Source: Acidobacteriota bacterium
Lineage (GTDB): Bacteria; Acidobacteriota; Vicinamibacteria; Vicinamibacterales; JAKQTR01
Reading direction: 5' to 3'
Assembly: GCA_026393675.1 (NCBI GenBank)
Contig: JAPKZQ010000004.1
Location: 1-64,000, forward strand
DNA length: 64,000 bases
Shown: one piece after another, positions 35,839 to 44,156 of the stretch
Layout of the letters: every line of letters begins with the position of its first letter
How positions within the stretch are numbered: position 1 is the first letter of the stretch
Program-made: the position numbers and the translations under genes
Notes under the pieces: model-generated
Database searches by the model: none
Seen by the model: the letters and a program-made list of their open reading frames with translations, nothing else
What the model was told of the DNA's origin: nothing

Positions 35839-36756
35839 ATGCGCGTGAAGGATTTTCTGACGATTCGCGACTTCGCCAGCGACGAACTACTGTGCCTGCT
35901 CGATCTCGCCCGTGACATCAAGGCCAACCCCGGCCGGTTCGCCGACTCACTCAAGGGCAAAACGCTCGCCCTCATCTTCGAGAAGCCTTCGCTCCGGACA
36001 CGCGTGAGCTTCGACGTGGGCATCCAACAGCTGGGCGGGTACTCGGTCTACCTGTCGCCCGCCGAGATCAATCTCGGCAAGCGCGAGTCGATCTACGACG
36101 TCGCCAAGAATCTCGAGCGGATGGTGCAGGGCATCATGATCCGCACCTTCGGCCACGACATCGTCGACAAGATGGCGGAGTACGCAGACATCCCGATCAT
36201 TAACGGGCTCACCGACTTCAGCCATCCGTGCCAGGCGATGGCGGACTTCCTGACGATCACCGAGATCAAGGGCTCGCTCGCCGGGCTCAAACTCGCCTAT
36301 GTCGGCGATGGCAACAACGTGTCGAATTCGCTGATGTTCGCGGCGGCGCGGTTCGGCGTGCACATCGCGATTGGCGCGCCGGCCGGGTACCAGCCGAAGC
36401 ATGAGGTGACGGCGTGGACGCGCACCGAGGGCGCGAAGACCGGATCGACCTGTCTCATCACCGACGATCCGGCCGAAGCCGTCGCGGATGCCGACGTGGT
36501 GTACACCGACACCTGGGCGAGCATGGGCCAGGAATCCGAGGCCTACGCGCGCAAGGCGGTCTTCAGACCGTTCCAGGTGAATGCGTCACTGCTCGCCAAG
36601 GCCAAGCCGGACTCGATTTTTATGCACTGCCTGCCCGCACATCGCGGCGATGAAGTGACCGACGAGGTCATCGACTCACCGCGCTCGGTCGTGTTCCAGG
36701 AAGCCGAGAATCGCTTGCACGCTCAGAAGGCGATCATGCTGGAGCTGATGAAGTAG
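35839..36756 (+). CDS. argF: ornithine carbamoyltransferase
   Basis: The 305-aa enzyme interconverts ornithine + carbamoyl phosphate and citrulline. It has the carbamoyl-phosphate loop KPSLRTRVSF, HPCQAMADF, DTWASMGQE and the catalytic HCLPAHRGDEVTD. It starts at ATG 35839 behind AAGGAG, which is partly inside the leader switch. It is first in a five-gene operon with carbamate kinase, an atypical carbamoyltransferase, ornithine aminotransferase and a cDPG-synthetase-like GTPase. That company hints at a citrulline-degrading direction as well as, or instead of, arginine synthesis; no arginine deiminase is present. Confidence 0.95.
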   Translation: MRVKDFLTIRDFASDELLCLLDLARDIKANPGRFADSLKGKTLALIFEKPSLRTRVSFDVGIQQLGGYSVYLSPAEINLGKRESIYDVAKNLERMVQGIMIRTFGHDIVDKMAEYADIPIINGLTDFSHPCQAMADFLTITEIKGSLAGLKLAYVGDGNNVSNSLMFAAARFGVHIAIGAPAGYQPKHEVTAWTRTEGAKTGSTCLITDDPAEAVADADVVYTDTWASMGQESEAYARKAVFRPFQVNASLLAKAKPDSIFMHCLPAHRGDEVTDEVIDSPRSVVFQEAENRLHAQKAIMLELMK

Positions 36757-36760
36757 GTGT

Positions 36761-37711
36761 GTGGTGGCTCAGACAGCCGTTGTTGCCGTCGGCGGGAACT
36801 CGCTCATCCGCGCGGGTGAGAAGGGGACCATTGCGGAACAGCTCGCCAACGCGCGGCGGACGGCGGAGGCCATTGTCCAGATCATCCGCCTGGGCTTCCA
36901 CGTTGTCGTCACCCACGGCAACGGCCCGCAGGTCGGCGCGGCTTTGCTTCGGTCCGAGCGGTCGGCCGATCACGTCTACACCCACCCGCTCGATGTCTGC
37001 GACGCGACCACCCAGGGGGAAATCGGATACCTGTTGCAGCAGTCGCTGCTGGGGGCACTGGCCGACGCGGGGTTGAACACGCCGGTCGTCACTGTGCTGA
37101 CACAGGTTGTGGTGTCGCTGACCGATCCGGCAATGGAGCGTCCGACCAAGCCCATCGGTCCGTTCTACTCGGCGCGAGAGGCGGAGATCAAGCATCAGCA
37201 GTTCGGCTGGCACATCGTCGAGGATGCCGCCCGAGGTTACCGTCGGGTCGTGCCGTCGCCTGAACCGATCGAGATCATCGAAGAAGGCGTCATCAGACGG
37301 CTGACGGACACCGGCGTCCTGGTTGTCGCCGTGGGTGGCGGCGGCATTCCGGTGGTGCGCGTGGGGCGCGGGTTGCGTGGCGTTGAGGCCGTCATCGACA
37401 AGGATCGGGCGTCGGCCTTGTTGGCCTCGCAGCTTCGGTCGGACCTGTTCATCATTTCGACCGACGCCGAGCGCGTCTGCCTGAACTACAAGAAGGCAGA
37501 CCAGAGACCGCTCGGGCGGGTCACGGCCGACCAGCTCGCCCGGTACCACGCCGAGGGGCATTTCCCGCCCGGCAACATGGGACCCAAGGTGGAGTCGGCT
37601 CTGCGGTTTCTGCGGAACGGCGGGCAGGAAGTGATCATCACCTCCTACCAACGCCTGCTCGATGCGGTCCGGGGAGACGCGGGGACACATATTGTGAGGG
37701 GTGAGGCGTGA
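36761..37711 (+). CDS. arcC: carbamate kinase
   Basis: The 316-aa enzyme makes ATP from carbamoyl phosphate and ADP, releasing CO2 and ammonia. It has VVAVGGNSLI, VTHGNGPQVG, VAVGGGGIPVV, the lysine in VIDKDRASALLA and NMGPKVESALRFL, all typical of ArcC. Tandem GTG codons at 36761/36764 are the possible starts, 4 bp after the argF stop. With ornithine carbamoyltransferase it would allow substrate-level phosphorylation from citrulline. Confidence 0.94.
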   Translation: MVAQTAVVAVGGNSLIRAGEKGTIAEQLANARRTAEAIVQIIRLGFHVVVTHGNGPQVGAALLRSERSADHVYTHPLDVCDATTQGEIGYLLQQSLLGALADAGLNTPVVTVLTQVVVSLTDPAMERPTKPIGPFYSAREAEIKHQQFGWHIVEDAARGYRRVVPSPEPIEIIEEGVIRRLTDTGVLVVAVGGGGIPVVRVGRGLRGVEAVIDKDRASALLASQLRSDLFIISTDAERVCLNYKKADQRPLGRVTADQLARYHAEGHFPPGNMGPKVESALRFLRNGGQEVIITSYQRLLDAVRGDAGTHIVRGEA

Positions 37712-37750
37712 GGCGTGAGGCATTCGGTAAGAGGCGTGAGGCGGCAGGAC
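37693..37750. repeat. short tandem GTGAGGC repeats
   Basis: Four to five copies of GTGAGGC/GTGAGGG occur across the arcC 3' end and the arcC-pyrB-like gap, reflecting recent slippage. One GGCAGGAC serves as a poor ribosome-binding region for the next gene. Confidence 0.7.
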
Positions 37751-37756
37751 ACACCC

Positions 37757-38671
37757 ATGAAACTTGATCACGTCATAGAGTCCCAACAGTTCACCGTCCC
37801 GCTCCTGATGGAGCTGTTCGATCGGACACGGCAGATGGAGCGCGTGGTCGCGCGCGGCGGCACCCGCGATTACGCCGACAAGATCATGGCATCGCTCTTC
37901 TACGAGCCGTCCACGCGCACACGGTTCTCGTTTGAAGCCGCCATGTACCGTCTCGGCGGCCGTGTGCTGTCGACCGAGCACGCGCGGGTGTTCTCGTCCG
38001 AGATCGAAGTCGAACAGCTCGAAGACACGATTCGTATCATCTCGTCGTATTCCGACGTGATTGTGCTGCGGCCGACCGAAGAGGGCGGGGCGCGACGGGC
38101 CGCGCGTGTGTCCCGCGTGCCGATCATCAACGCGGGTGACGGCAGCAGCGGCCAGCACCCGACGCAGGCGCTGCTCGATCTCTACACGATCTACCGCGAG
38201 CGGCGGTCGCTCGACGGCCTGACGATTGCGATTGTCGGCGAGCTCGATGGCGGCCGGACCGCGCGTTCGCTGGCCTACCTGTTGAGCAAGTTTGAACGGG
38301 TCAAGATTCACTTCGTCAGTCCACCCGAGCTGCAGATGCGCCCCGACATTCTCGCGCACCTCGACGAGCACGACGTCTGGTACGACATGCTCCACGACGT
38401 CGATCCGATTGCGGGCGACGTCGATGTGATCTACCAGACGCGCATCCGCCCGGATCGGGTGTCGGATCGCTCGACGCTCTCCCGCTACACGATCAACGCC
38501 AAGCTGCTGCGGAAGATGAAGCCGGACGCGATGATCCTGCACCCTCTGCCGCGGACGGTCGAGATTGACAAGGACGTCGATGATGACCCACGGGCGCTGT
38601 ATTTCAAGCAGGCGGCCAACGGCCTGGTCGTCAGGATGGCGCTGCTGACACTGCTCTGGGATCGCGACTAG
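37757..38671 (+). CDS. aspartate/ornithine carbamoyltransferase superfamily protein, atypical PyrB-like
   Basis: The 304-aa protein has the ATCase-type carbamoyl-phosphate site ([36 protein letters not shown]), and [19 protein letters not shown] carries one extra residue. By alignment the 80s-loop lysine needed for catalysis in E. coli ATCase (K84) is Glu84 here and K83 is Ile83. The aspartate-contacting Gln231 is Arg231, while Arg229 is kept. A standard aspartate transcarbamoylase is therefore doubtful, and it may carbamoylate or decarbamoylate another acceptor, like the YgeW-type paralogues. It lies between carbamate kinase and ornithine aminotransferase; no other pyrimidine gene is near. 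Confidence 0.8.
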   Translation: MKLDHVIESQQFTVPLLMELFDRTRQMERVVARGGTRDYADKIMASLFYEPSTRTRFSFEAAMYRLGGRVLSTEHARVFSSEIEVEQLEDTIRIISSYSDVIVLRPTEEGGARRAARVSRVPIINAGDGSSGQHPTQALLDLYTIYRERRSLDGLTIAIVGELDGGRTARSLAYLLSKFERVKIHFVSPPELQMRPDILAHLDEHDVWYDMLHDVDPIAGDVDVIYQTRIRPDRVSDRSTLSRYTINAKLLRKMKPDAMILHPLPRTVEIDKDVDDDPRALYFKQAANGLVVRMALLTLLWDRD

Positions 38672-38681
38672 GAGGCGTTTG

Positions 38682-39872
38682 ATGCGTAGTCAGGCATTCA
38701 TCGATATCGAAGATCAGTACGGCGCTCACAACTACCACCCGCTCGACGTCGTCATCGAGCGTGCCGAGGGGGTGTGGGTGTACGACGTGGACGGCAAACG
38801 CTATCTGGACTGTCTGGCCGCCTACTCGGCGGTCAACCAGGGCCACTGCCATCCGCGCATCATGCAGGCGATGCTGGATCAGGCGAAGCGCGTCACGCTG
38901 ACGTCACGGGCGTTCCGCAACGATCAGCTTCCCCTGCTCTACAAGGACCTGCACGACCTCACGGGCATGGACATGTCGCTGCCCATGAATTCCGGCGCCG
39001 AGGCGGTCGAGACCGCGCTGAAGGCCGCGCGGAAGTGGGGCTACACGGTCAAGGGCATCCCGGCCGGCAGGGCCGAGATCATCGCCTGCCAGAACAACTT
39101 CCACGGGCGCACGATTGCCATCATCAGCTTTTCGACCGAGGCCCAGTACAAGGATGGCTTCGGCCCGCTGACGCCCGGATTCACCGTCATCCCTTTCGGC
39201 GACGCGGCGGCGCTCGAAGCGGCCATCACACCGAACACGGCGGCGTTTCTCGTTGAGCCCATCCAGGGTGAAGCCGGCATCGTCATCCCGCCGACGGGAT
39301 TCCTCAAGAAGGCCGCGGAGATCTGCAAGCGGCACAATGTGCTCTTCATCGCAGACGAGATCCAGTCGGGGCTCGGCCGCACCGGCAAACTCTTCGCGCA
39401 CCAGTGGGAAGCCGTCGAGCCTGACATGGTGATTATCGCCAAGGCACTTTCGGGCGGCTTCTACCCGATCTCGGTGGTGCTGTCGCGGCGAGAGGTGCTG
39501 GGCGTCTTCAAGCCCGGCGATCACGGCAGCACGTTTGGCGGCAATCCGCTGGCCTGCGCGGTGGCACGCGCGGCGCTCAAGGTGCTGGTCGATGAGAAGC
39601 TCGTCGAGCGCTCCGCCGAACTTGGCGCATACTTTCTCGCCAAGCTCCGCACACTCACCAGCCCGATCATCAAGGAGGTCCGCGGCCGCGGGCTGTGGAT
39701 CGGCGTCGAGTTGACCGTTGCCGCCCGTCCCTATTGCGAGCGCCTGAAGGACGAGGGCCTGCTCTGCAAGGAAACGCACGACCATGTCATCCGCCTGGCG
39801 CCGCCGCTTGTTATCACGCGCGAGGAGATCGACTGGGCGTTCGAGCGCATCAAGAAAGTCATCGAAGGTTAG
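38682..39872 (+). CDS. rocD: ornithine aminotransferase (class III aminotransferase)
   Basis: This 396-aa PLP enzyme moves the delta-amino group of ornithine to 2-oxoglutarate, giving glutamate-5-semialdehyde. It has [22 protein letters not shown] typical of Roc[24 protein letters not shown], the PLP lysine in [12 protein letters not shown] and the [14 protein letters not shown] motif. The ATG at 38682 has GGAGG 6 nt upstream, 10 bp after the previous gene. It would drain the ornithine made from citrulline toward glutamate or proline. Confidence 0.93.
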   Translation: MRSQAFIDIEDQYGAHNYHPLDVVIERAEGVWVYDVDGKRYLDCLAAYSAVNQGHCHPRIMQAMLDQAKRVTLTSRAFRNDQLPLLYKDLHDLTGMDMSLPMNSGAEAVETALKAARKWGYTVKGIPAGRAEIIACQNNFHGRTIAIISFSTEAQYKDGFGPLTPGFTVIPFGDAAALEAAITPNTAAFLVEPIQGEAGIVIPPTGFLKKAAEICKRHNVLFIADEIQSGLGRTGKLFAHQWEAVEPDMVIIAKALSGGFYPISVVLSRREVLGVFKPGDHGSTFGGNPLACAVARAALKVLVDEKLVERSAELGAYFLAKLRTLTSPIIKEVRGRGLWIGVELTVAARPYCERLKDEGLLCKETHDHVIRLAPPLVITREEIDWAFERIKKVIEG

Positions 39873-39894
39873 TCAACACGCGAGAAAGAGAGTC

Positions 39895-41223
39895 ATGAAA
39901 CGTATCCGCACCGTCATCATGGGCGCCGCCGGGCGCGATTTCCACAATTTTAACGTCGTCTACCGCAACGATGCCCGCTACGACGTCGTTGCGTTCACTG
40001 CGACCCAGATTCCGAACATCGACGACCGGCGCTATCCCGCGTCGCTCGCCGGCAAACTCTATCCGAAGGGCATCCCGATTTTGGCCGAGGAGGACCTCGA
40101 GTCAATCATCCGCGAGCACAAGGTCAATGAAGTCGTCTTCGCGTACAGCGACGTGCCCTACACCTACGTCATGGATCGCGGGTCGATCGCCAACTCGGCT
40201 GGCGCCAGCTTCAAGATCCTGGGCGCGGCGGAGACGATGCTCAAGAGCACGAAGCCGGTGATTTCCGTGTGCGCGGTCCGCACCGGCTCCGGCAAGAGCC
40301 AGACCACCCGCCGCATCGCGGGCATTCTCCGGGAGCACGGCCTGAAAGTCGCCGCCATCAGGCATCCGATGCCGTACGGGAACCTGGAGAAGCAGCGGGT
40401 TCAGCGCTTCGGGTCGATTGCCGACCTCAAGAAGCACGAGTGCACGATCGAGGAAATCGAGGAGTACGAGCCGCACATCGTCAGCGGCACGATCATCTAC
40501 GCGGGCGTGGACTACGGCGACATCCTGGCGCAGGCGCAGGCGGAAGCCGACGTCATTCTCTGGGATGGCGGGAACAACGACACGCCCTTCTACACGCCGG
40601 ATCTGCACATCGTTGTGGCCGATCCCCTGCGCGTCGGCAATGAACTGCTCTACCATCCGAGCGAAACCAATCTGCGGATCGCGGATGTCGTCATCATCAA
40701 CAAGGTGGACACCGCCGACATCAATGCCATCAACAAGCTGCGACAGAACATCCGCCGGGTCAATGGCCGGGCCATCATCATCGAGGCCGCGTCGCCCATC
40801 CTGGTTGATCATCCCGAGCACATCACCGGCAAGCGCGTGCTCGTCGTCGAGGACGGTCCGACGCTGACGCACGGCGAGATGAAATTCGGCGCGGGCGTGG
40901 TGGCCGCGGGCAAGTTCGGCGCCTCCGAGATCGTGGACCCGCGACCCTGGACCGTGGGGACGATTACCGCCACCTTCAAGAAGTACCCGAATATTGGCAC
41001 GCTGCTACCCGCGATGGGCTACGGCGACAAGCAGGTGAGGGACCTCGAGATGACCATCAACAAGGTGCCTTGCGACGCGGTCATCATCGGCACGCCGATC
41101 GACCTGAACCGCTTGATCAAGATCAAGAAGCCGACCGTGCGGGTGAGCTACGAGTTGCAGGAGATCGGCAAGCCCGACCTGATGGATGTGCTGAAGCCAT
41201 TCCTGAAGAGGCGGAAGTCCTGA
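39895..41223 (+). CDS. cyclic 2,3-diphosphoglycerate synthetase-like P-loop protein
   Basis: The 442-aa protein has an N-terminal Rossmann-like region (VIMGAAGRDFHNFN, then VVAFTATQIPNIDDRRYP) and a P-loop NTPase domain (CAVRTGSGKSQTTRR, about 126-140), with DVILWDGGNNDTPFY and VVIINKVDTAD resembling Walker B and NKxD. It matches the family named after the methanogen enzyme that closes 2,3-diphosphoglycerate into its cyclic form, in length and throughout. In bacteria the true substrate is not established. Its place at the end of a carbamoyl/ornithine operon suggests a role there. The last codons are duplicated downstream (41238-41266). Confidence 0.8.
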   Translation: MKRIRTVIMGAAGRDFHNFNVVYRNDARYDVVAFTATQIPNIDDRRYPASLAGKLYPKGIPILAEEDLESIIREHKVNEVVFAYSDVPYTYVMDRGSIANSAGASFKILGAAETMLKSTKPVISVCAVRTGSGKSQTTRRIAGILREHGLKVAAIRHPMPYGNLEKQRVQRFGSIADLKKHECTIEEIEEYEPHIVSGTIIYAGVDYGDILAQAQAEADVILWDGGNNDTPFYTPDLHIVVADPLRVGNELLYHPSETNLRIADVVIINKVDTADINAINKLRQNIRRVNGRAIIIEAASPILVDHPEHITGKRVLVVEDGPTLTHGEMKFGAGVVAAGKFGASEIVDPRPWTVGTITATFKKYPNIGTLLPAMGYGDKQVRDLEMTINKVPCDAVIIGTPIDLNRLIKIKKPTVRVSYELQEIGKPDLMDVLKPFLKRRKS

Positions 41224-41266
41224 GCGCAGCCGAAGGGCTGAAGCCAGTCCTGAAGAAGCGGAAGTC
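41191..41266 (+). repeat. imperfect direct repeat of the cDPGS-like gene's 3' end
   Basis: The 29 bp at 41191-41219 (CTGAAGCCATTCCTGAAGAG...) recur at 41238-41266 with two mismatches, so the coding tail LKPFLKRRKS is repeated after the stop as LKPVLKKRKS. Between them lies a CCTGAGCGCAGCCGAAGGG dispersed-repeat fragment. Confidence 0.85.
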
Positions 41267-41352
41267 ATCTGGCGGCGCGGGGCCGGGGCCGGGAAGCTTG
41301 TAGAGCTTGGTCTCGCCGCGAGTTGAAAGCGCGGTAAGATAGGGCACTTCCC

Positions 41353-41496
41353 ATGTCCTTGACAGCAGGCACCGGGCTGGGCCCGTACGAAGTCGTCGGC
41401 GTCATCGGCGCCGGTGGCCCCGCCTTCGTTCGCGGTGGCGTCGACGCGAGCGAACTACGGCGAGGTCTCGCCGAAGCCAACGAGAGGACTCGATGA
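41353..41496 (+). pseudogene. remnant of a Ser/Thr protein kinase N-terminus
   Basis: ATG 41353 opens a 47-codon frame whose first 22 residues (MSLTAGTGLGPYEVVGVIGAGG) are the start of a PknB-type kinase up to the glycine-rich loop. After the loop the homology stops (PAFVRGGVDASELRRG...). Its TGA overlaps the ATG of the intact kinase (ATGA, 41493-41496). It looks like a deleted tandem kinase copy that now acts as a translated leader. A TAAGAT -10-like box lies 18 nt upstream (41335-41340). Confidence 0.65.
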
Positions 41497-44150
41497 TAAT
41501 CGGGGCGACGGTTGGCCCGTATCAAGTCCTGGAGAAGCTTGGCGAAGGCGGAATGGGTGAGGTGTATCGGGCGCGCGACACCAAGCTCGGCCGTGAAGTC
41601 GCCTTGAAGGTTCTGCCCGCGGCGCTGGCTGGCGACCCGGACCGGCTGGCCCGGTTTCGCCGCGAAGCGCAGGTGCTCGCCGCGCTGAATCACCCCAATA
41701 TCGCCCAGCTTTACGGATTCGAGGATACCGGCGCCACCCACGCGCTCGTGATGGAACTGGTCGAGGGCGCGACGCTGGCTGACCGCATCGCCCAGGGTCC
41801 GGTCCCGGTCGACGAGGCCCTGGCGATCGCGCGTCAGATTGCCGAGGCGCTCGAGGCCGCGCACGAACACGGCATCGTCCACCGCGATCTGAAGCCGGCC
41901 AACATCAAGGTCAGGGAGGATGGCACCGTGAAGGTGCTGGACTTCGGTTTGGCCAGGGCGGTCGATCCAATCTCGACGGCGAGCGGCGACGCGATGAATT
42001 CGCCAACGCTCACCGCGCACGCCACCCAGTTGGGCATGATTCTCGGGACCGCGGCGTACATGGCCCCGGAGCAGGCGAAGGGAAAGCCGGTGGACCGGCG
42101 CGCGGACATCTGGGCATTTGGCGTGGTGCTCTTCGAGATGCTGACCGGCCAGCGCGCGTTCAAGGGAGAGGATGTCTCCGATGTGCTCGCGGCCGTGCTG
42201 CGGCAGGAGATCGATTGGAGCGCGCTGCCGGCCGGCACGCCGCCCAGGATCCGTCGCGTGCTGGAACGCTGCCTGGAGCGCGATCCGAAGCGTCGTCTAC
42301 GCGACATCGGCGACGTCTGGATCGGCCTGGATGCACCGGCCGACGCGCCGCCTGCGCCCGCGCCCGCGCTCACTGCCGGGCGCCAACCGCATGGGATTGC
42401 GCGATGGCTCCCCTGGATCGCTGCCGTCGTCATCGCCGCAGCCAGCGTGACCTGGTCGATTGTCCGTACGCCGCCGCCTCAACCGCAACTGGTGACGCGG
42501 TCAGTGTCGCACCTGAAGGATTTCTCGGCGTTCGTCAACATCTCACGCGATGGCACGAAGCTGGTCTATACCACCGCCAGCGGTGGTTCCTCGTTTCTCA
42601 CGTTGCGGATGCTCGATCAGTTCGAGGGTAAGCCGATCCCGGGAACCGAAGGGGGCTTGTTCCCGATCTTCTCCCCGGACGGTCAGTGGATCGCGTACAG
42701 CACCGCGAGCCAGCCTTCGAAGATCCGAAAGATTCCACTTACTGGCGGCACGTCCATTGCTCTCTGCGACGGCGGCGTCGGAAATGGAGCAACCTGGGGC
42801 GAGGACGACACGATCGTATTCTCCGGCGGCAAGGGACTCATGCGCGTCGCCGCTTCCGCGGGCACGCCGCAACCGCTCACGACGGTCGATGCCGCAAAGG
42901 GCGAGGCCGCGCACATCCGTCCGCAGTTTCTGCCAGGCGGCACGCGACTCCTGTTCACAATCATGCCCATCAAGTCGGCCGATGGCGAGCAGTTCGCCGT
43001 GCTCGATCTGGTCAAAGGCGGATACCGCGCCGTTGCGAAGGGCGGCGTCAATGGACAGTACACGGCGAGCGGCCACCTGACGTACCTGCGGGGCTCGACG
43101 CTGTTCGCGATGCCATTCGACCTCGGCCGGCTCGCGGTGGCAGGTGGAGAAGTGCCCGTCATCGAGTTGGTCTCCACGACGGGTTCGACCGGCACGGGCG
43201 ACTACTCCTTCTCCAACGCGGGCCTGCTGGCATACGTCGCGGACGAGTCGGCGAATCGCGGGACCACCCTTGCCTGGGCAGACCGCAAAGGCAAGACGAG
43301 CATCCTGCCTGGAGAGGCGCAGAAGACATGGGGGACCGGGCGGTTGTCGCCGAACGGACGACTTGTCGCAAACAGATTCAGCGACGACAAAGGCGGTGCG
43401 GATATGTGGGTGCTGGACGTCCAGCGCGGCATCCCGACCCGTCTCACCTTTGGTGGCACCCATGACTTCCCGGTCTGGACGCCGGACAGCCGAACCGTCG
43501 TCTTCACCGGCACGCAGGACGGAAAACAAGGTCTCTACTCGGTCCCCGCCGACGCCAGCGGCAAGCCGGCGCTCATGCTCGCAACCGAGTCTCCCGCGGT
43601 CCCGACCTCCTTCACGCCTGATGGCAAGACGCTGGCGTACTATCAGGCGGGCCCGGACAAGCGAGCTCGGATTCTGCTGGCGCGAGTCGGCGCAATCGGC
43701 CAGCCCGTCCAGCCGCGGCCGCTGCACGACGCGTCAGGCGCCGAGTACAACGCGCAGATCTCGCCCGATGGCCGGTGGGTCGCGTTCGTGTCGACAGAGT
43801 CCGGGACCAGCGAGATTTACATACAGCCGTTCCCGGGGCCCGGACCCAAGCTCCGGATCTCAACCGGAGGGGGCAACGATCCACGGTGGGCTCAGAACGG
43901 CCGGGAGCTGTTCTATCGCACCGGCGTCCCGGCGCAGACGTTCATGGTGGTCGAACTGCTCGCTGATTCAGCGCTGCCGGTGGGCCAGCCGCGCGAGTTG
44001 TTTCAGCTGACTGCCGGAACGACGTGGGATGTCACGCCGGACCGTGATCGGTTTCTCGTGGAACTCACAGTCGGCGGGCGCGGATCAGCACTCGCATTGG
44101 TGACCAACTGGTTTGAGGAACTGCGCCGCCGCGCACCCGCCAAGAAGTGA
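41493..44150 (+). CDS. Ser/Thr protein kinase with C-terminal TolB-like beta-propeller
   Basis: This 885-aa membrane kinase has a cytoplasmic Hanks-type domain (about 8-275): GEGGMGEVYRARD, the VALKVLP lysine, HRDLKPANIKV, DFGLARA, MAPEQAKG and RADIWAFG. A Pro/Ala linker, one TM helix (about 308-328, ARWLPWIAAVVIAAASVTWSIV) and an extracytoplasmic propeller of TolB/WD40-like repeats follow (FSPDGQWIAYST, SPNGRLVANRFSDD, SPDGRWVAFVS). This architecture is common in Acidobacteriota, and signals are unknown. The start overlaps the remnant ORF by ATGA. It ends 6 bp from the convergent TonB-receptor gene. Confidence 0.95.
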   Translation: MIIGATVGPYQVLEKLGEGGMGEVYRARDTKLGREVALKVLPAALAGDPDRLARFRREAQVLAALNHPNIAQLYGFEDTGATHALVMELVEGATLADRIAQGPVPVDEALAIARQIAEALEAAHEHGIVHRDLKPANIKVREDGTVKVLDFGLARAVDPISTASGDAMNSPTLTAHATQLGMILGTAAYMAPEQAKGKPVDRRADIWAFGVVLFEMLTGQRAFKGEDVSDVLAAVLRQEIDWSALPAGTPPRIRRVLERCLERDPKRRLRDIGDVWIGLDAPADAPPAPAPALTAGRQPHGIARWLPWIAAVVIAAASVTWSIVRTPPPQPQLVTRSVSHLKDFSAFVNISRDGTKLVYTTASGGSSFLTLRMLDQFEGKPIPGTEGGLFPIFSPDGQWIAYSTASQPSKIRKIPLTGGTSIALCDGGVGNGATWGEDDTIVFSGGKGLMRVAASAGTPQPLTTVDAAKGEAAHIRPQFLPGGTRLLFTIMPIKSADGEQFAVLDLVKGGYRAVAKGGVNGQYTASGHLTYLRGSTLFAMPFDLGRLAVAGGEVPVIELVSTTGSTGTGDYSFSNAGLLAYVADESANRGTTLAWADRKGKTSILPGEAQKTWGTGRLSPNGRLVANRFSDDKGGADMWVLDVQRGIPTRLTFGGTHDFPVWTPDSRTVVFTGTQDGKQGLYSVPADASGKPALMLATESPAVPTSFTPDGKTLAYYQAGPDKRARILLARVGAIGQPVQPRPLHDASGAEYNAQISPDGRWVAFVSTESGTSEIYIQPFPGPGPKLRISTGGGNDPRWAQNGRELFYRTGVPAQTFMVVELLADSALPVGQPRELFQLTAGTTWDVTPDRDRFLVELTVGGRGSALALVTNWFEELRRRAPAKK

Positions 44151-44156
44151 GCCCAT

